Part shown: one piece after another, positions 61,599-64,000 of the stretch
Position numbering within the stretch: the first letter of the stretch is position 1
Layout of the letters: each line of letters begins with the position of its first letter
Assembly: GCA_016196035.1 (NCBI GenBank)
Contig: JACPYM010000066.1
Span: forward strand, 122,259 to 186,258
Direction of reading: 5' to 3'
From: Acidobacteriota bacterium
GTDB taxonomy: Bacteria > Acidobacteriota > Blastocatellia > RBC074
Length of the DNA: 64,000 nt
Position numbers and translations under genes: made by a program
The notes under the pieces: model-generated
The model's database searches: none
What the model was told of the DNA's origin: nothing
Seen by the model: only the letters and a program-made list of their open reading frames with translations

Positions 61599-63920
61599 AT
61601 GCCGTTGTTTACCTGCCACCAACGACCTTTCAGCAAACCGCACCTCTGGCTGATCACCCTTGTCGGCCTGATCGTGCCGCGCCGCTTGCGCGCCGATTGG
61701 CGGCAGGAGTGGGAAGCGGAGTTGCAATACCGCGCAGAAATGCTGGCGGAGTGGGACCGGCTCACCTGGCAAAACAAACTTGATCTGTTGCGGCGCAGCA
61801 CGAGTGCGTTTTGGGATGCGCTGGTGCTGCAACCGAAACGATGGGAGGACGAAATGATCCAAGACCTACGATTTGCAGTGCGAATGCTGCTCAAGCACAA
61901 AGGCTTCACAGCGGTGGCGGTGCTCTCGTTGGGGCTGGGCATTGGCGCGAATACGATTGTCTTTAGTCTGGTGAACGCATTGTTTTTCAGTGCGCCGTCC
62001 GGGGTCGCGGCTGCGGAGCAACTCGTTGGGGCTTGTGCGCTTAATACTGCGCAACACAGGCTTGCCCCGCAAAACATTCGTTACCCCGATTACCTGCACT
62101 ACCGTGATCACAATACAGTCTTTTCCGGCCTGGCCGGTTACTTCAGCGCGCACTTAGCGGATGGAGATTTCGCGGCGGAGGTGCAGGCGCAGGTGATTTC
62201 CGAAAGTTACTTCACGGTTCTCGGCGTGCGCCCTTTGCTCGGTCGTTACTTCTTGCCCGAAGAAAACCGCATTCCCGGCAGGAACCCCGTGGCTGTGCTG
62301 AGCTATGCCTTTTGGCAGCGGCGCTTTAACGGCGATGCACGCTGCATCGGGCAGACGTTGAAACTGAATGGCGTGACCTTCACGGTTGTCGGCATCGCGC
62401 CCCAGGACTTTCACGGCGTGTGGGTCGGAAACACTTATGACGTTTGGATTCCGACGATGATGGCGCAGGCCGCCTACCGTGACGTAAACATTCTCAGCCG
62501 CGACAGCGCCGAACTGGAGTTGGTTGGGCGTTTGAAATCAACCGCGACGCGCGAACAAGCGCAGGCGGAAATGACCACCCTCGCGCGCCAATTGGAAGCC
62601 AGCTATCCCGCAACCAACAAAGACGCCGGGGTGCAGCTATACGAGTTGAAAGGATTGCATCCCATCTTTCGGGACGAGCAAGCAGAATTGCCGCGCGTGC
62701 TGGCCGTGACGGTGCTGTGTCTGTTGCTGATTGCCTGTGCCAATCTGGCAGGATTGCTACTGGCGCGCGGCGCGACGCGGCAGAAAGAGATTGCGATTCG
62801 TCTGGCATTGGGTTCGAGCCGGGCGCGTTTGATGCGGCAATTGCTGACTGAGAGCGTGTTGCTTTCTCTGTTGGGCGGGTTGGTTGGCTGGGCGCTGGCT
62901 GCGGCGGCGAGCGGGCTGGTCGGCGATTTCTATTTTTCCGAAGTGGAAGGCGTCAAGCCATTTCACGAACTTCACTTTGACGGGCAGGTTTTTCTTTTCA
63001 GCTTTTTGCTGGCGGGATTGACCGGCATGCTGTTTGGCTTGATTCCGGCGCTGCAAGCTTCCCGCCCGGCGCTTGTGCCTGCGCTTAAAGACGACGCTTC
63101 CGCCTTTGGGTATCGGCGCTCCCGCTTGCGCGCCGCGTTTCTGGTCGTACAGGTTGCCTTATCCGTAGTCCTGCTGGTTGCCGCCGGGTTGATGCTTCAG
63201 AGCTTGCGCAACCTCAAATGGGACGCTGGCTTTGACGCGCGCAATGTTGTCTTCATCCGCATGAAGCCTCACCTCAGCGGCTACGATCAGCAGCAAGCAC
63301 AAGTCTACTTTCAGAATGTACAGCGGCGGGTGGCGTCGCTAGCGGGCGTGCAATCAGTCGCGTTTGCCGGCTATCCGCCGCTGCGCAATTGGGGCGGCGA
63401 CGCTTCAGTGGTGTTGCCCGGAGAACAGTTTGCCAATGAAAAAGACAAACGCCAGGTGAAGCAAAACAAGGTTGCTCCTGGATTCTTTGAAACGCTGCGC
63501 ATCCCGTTATTGCAAGGCCGCGACTTTACCAACCAGGACAGGCAGGAAGGGCGGCGCGCCGTCATTATCAATGAGACGCTCGCCCGGCAGTTGTGGCCGA
63601 AGCAGGATGCGGTCGGTCAGTCCGTCCTGGTCGAGGATCAGCCCTGTGAAGTCGTCGGCGTTGCCCGGTACAACAATTTTCGCCAAAGCGGCGAGCCTGC
63701 TGAAGCCTACATCTTTCGCGCTGATTTCGGTGGCAATCGCATGCTGGTGCGGTTGCAGGGCGATCCGCGCGGAATGCTCCCACGGTTGCGGCAAGAGATT
63801 CTGGCTGTTGATCCGAACGTCGCCATCAGTGAAGCGTTGCCGTTGACGGAGATGGTGCAAAACTTTCGGCTCATGTGTAACCAGTTTGCATCGTTGCTGT
63901 CCGGCACATTCGTCGAATGA
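61599..63920 (+). CDS. ADOP-type orphan ABC permease, C-terminally truncated
   Basis: 773 residues, against 951 for the first module's protein. The N-terminal prefix ([20 protein letters not shown]) and the first TM ([16 protein letters not shown]) are intact, as are the first MacB-PCD domain, the TM pair ([16 protein letters not shown]) and most of the second PCD. The frame ends soon after [13 protein letters not shown], at the point where the last TM trio should begin (ALLLAAIG...). The reason appears to be a junction near 63875-63915, beyond which the minus strand looks like a transposase gene. The protein probably lacks its final three TMs and may be non-functional. Confidence 0.75.
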   Translation: MPLFTCHQRPFSKPHLWLITLVGLIVPRRLRADWRQEWEAELQYRAEMLAEWDRLTWQNKLDLLRRSTSAFWDALVLQPKRWEDEMIQDLRFAVRMLLKHKGFTAVAVLSLGLGIGANTIVFSLVNALFFSAPSGVAAAEQLVGACALNTAQHRLAPQNIRYPDYLHYRDHNTVFSGLAGYFSAHLADGDFAAEVQAQVISESYFTVLGVRPLLGRYFLPEENRIPGRNPVAVLSYAFWQRRFNGDARCIGQTLKLNGVTFTVVGIAPQDFHGVWVGNTYDVWIPTMMAQAAYRDVNILSRDSAELELVGRLKSTATREQAQAEMTTLARQLEASYPATNKDAGVQLYELKGLHPIFRDEQAELPRVLAVTVLCLLLIACANLAGLLLARGATRQKEIAIRLALGSSRARLMRQLLTESVLLSLLGGLVGWALAAAASGLVGDFYFSEVEGVKPFHELHFDGQVFLFSFLLAGLTGMLFGLIPALQASRPALVPALKDDASAFGYRRSRLRAAFLVVQVALSVVLLVAAGLMLQSLRNLKWDAGFDARNVVFIRMKPHLSGYDQQQAQVYFQNVQRRVASLAGVQSVAFAGYPPLRNWGGDASVVLPGEQFANEKDKRQVKQNKVAPGFFETLRIPLLQGRDFTNQDRQEGRRAVIINETLARQLWPKQDAVGQSVLVEDQPCEVVGVARYNNFRQSGEPAEAYIFRADFGGNRMLVRLQGDPRGMLPRLRQEILAVDPNVAISEALPLTEMVQNFRLMCNQFASLLSGTFVE

Positions 63921-64000
63921 GCATCGCATTGATGCGTTTGGCGTTGTACATGGCTTCATAGGTCGCCACGTAGTCTTTGAGATAACGCTTGTGGACACCG
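63872..64000 (-). mobile_element. C-terminal fragment of a transposase-like gene, running off the window
   Basis: Read from the window edge on the minus strand, the frame gives GVHKRYLKDYVATYEAMYNA followed by [12 protein letters not shown] and a stop at 63872. The HKRYL...Y.A.YEA.YNAKR pattern resembles the end of DDE transposases of the IS1595 type, but the family is not certain. It lies exactly where the ADOP permease loses homology, which supports an insertion sequence inserted in the opposite direction. The rest of the element is outside the window. Confidence 0.45.

Overview
The window looks like a piece of an Acidobacteriota chromosome or contig, most likely class Blastocatellia or a Solibacter-like relative. 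Three features point there: two PadR-regulator plus orphan MacB/FtsX-type permease pairs without an ATPase (the ADOP arrangement), a TIGR03437-type beta domain joined to PPC domains, and several ECF sigma/anti-sigma pairs with acidobacterial-style partners. GC is high (about 60% by eye), genes are only moderately packed, and no tRNA, rRNA or CRISPR was recognised. The taxonomy is inferred from family content, not from a marker gene.

Layout. 1-3.5 kb: the 3' part of a huge YDG-repeat surface protein. 3.6-10.1 kb: minus-strand genes for a methyltransferase, a HupE-like N-terminal-domain protein with one EF-hand, a TPR lipoprotein, a DUF4331 protein and a TIGR03437/PPC secreted protein. 10.9-14.3 kb: a small membrane protein, an SDR, and an ECF sigma factor with two tandem ChrR-like cupin anti-sigma candidates. 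14.3-18.3 kb: two secreted peptidases (S46 DPP7-like and S10-like). 18.6-20.5 kb: a second sigma and membrane anti-sigma pair. 21.3-29.5 kb: a NarL response regulator divergent from two paralogous REC-PAS-kinase-REC hybrid kinases. 29.7-41.5 kb: a GT2 glycosyltransferase, two methyltransferases sharing a C-terminal beta domain, two crotonase-fold enzymes, an 11-residue-repeat membrane protein, an acyltransferase and a YfhO-like protein. 41.9-46.2 kb: a CHAD domain split over two overlapping genes, dprA, and two DedA/VTT membrane proteins. 46.3-52.8 kb: a CusF-like copper protein, a ChbG/HpnK-type deacetylase, a Uma2 protein, a GMC oxidoreductase, a LiuC-like crotonase and a 14-TM MFS exporter. 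53-64 kb: PadR/ADOP module 1, a third sigma/anti-sigma/secreted-protein operon, a TPR protein, and PadR/ADOP module 2. The permease of module 2 is cut short near the window edge, where the minus strand reads like the C-terminus of a transposase.

The most striking feature is not a gene. Many intergenic spaces carry long inverted repeats of several families. One family (four copies) has nearly invariant 26-30 bp arms around a loop of constant length (38-39 nt) whose sequence varies. Two of those copies sit inside a larger element with about 28 bp terminal inverted repeats that appear flanked by TA, like a non-autonomous MITE. Other families abut start codons or supply the 3' end of a coding sequence, so the repeats appear to be shaping gene ends.
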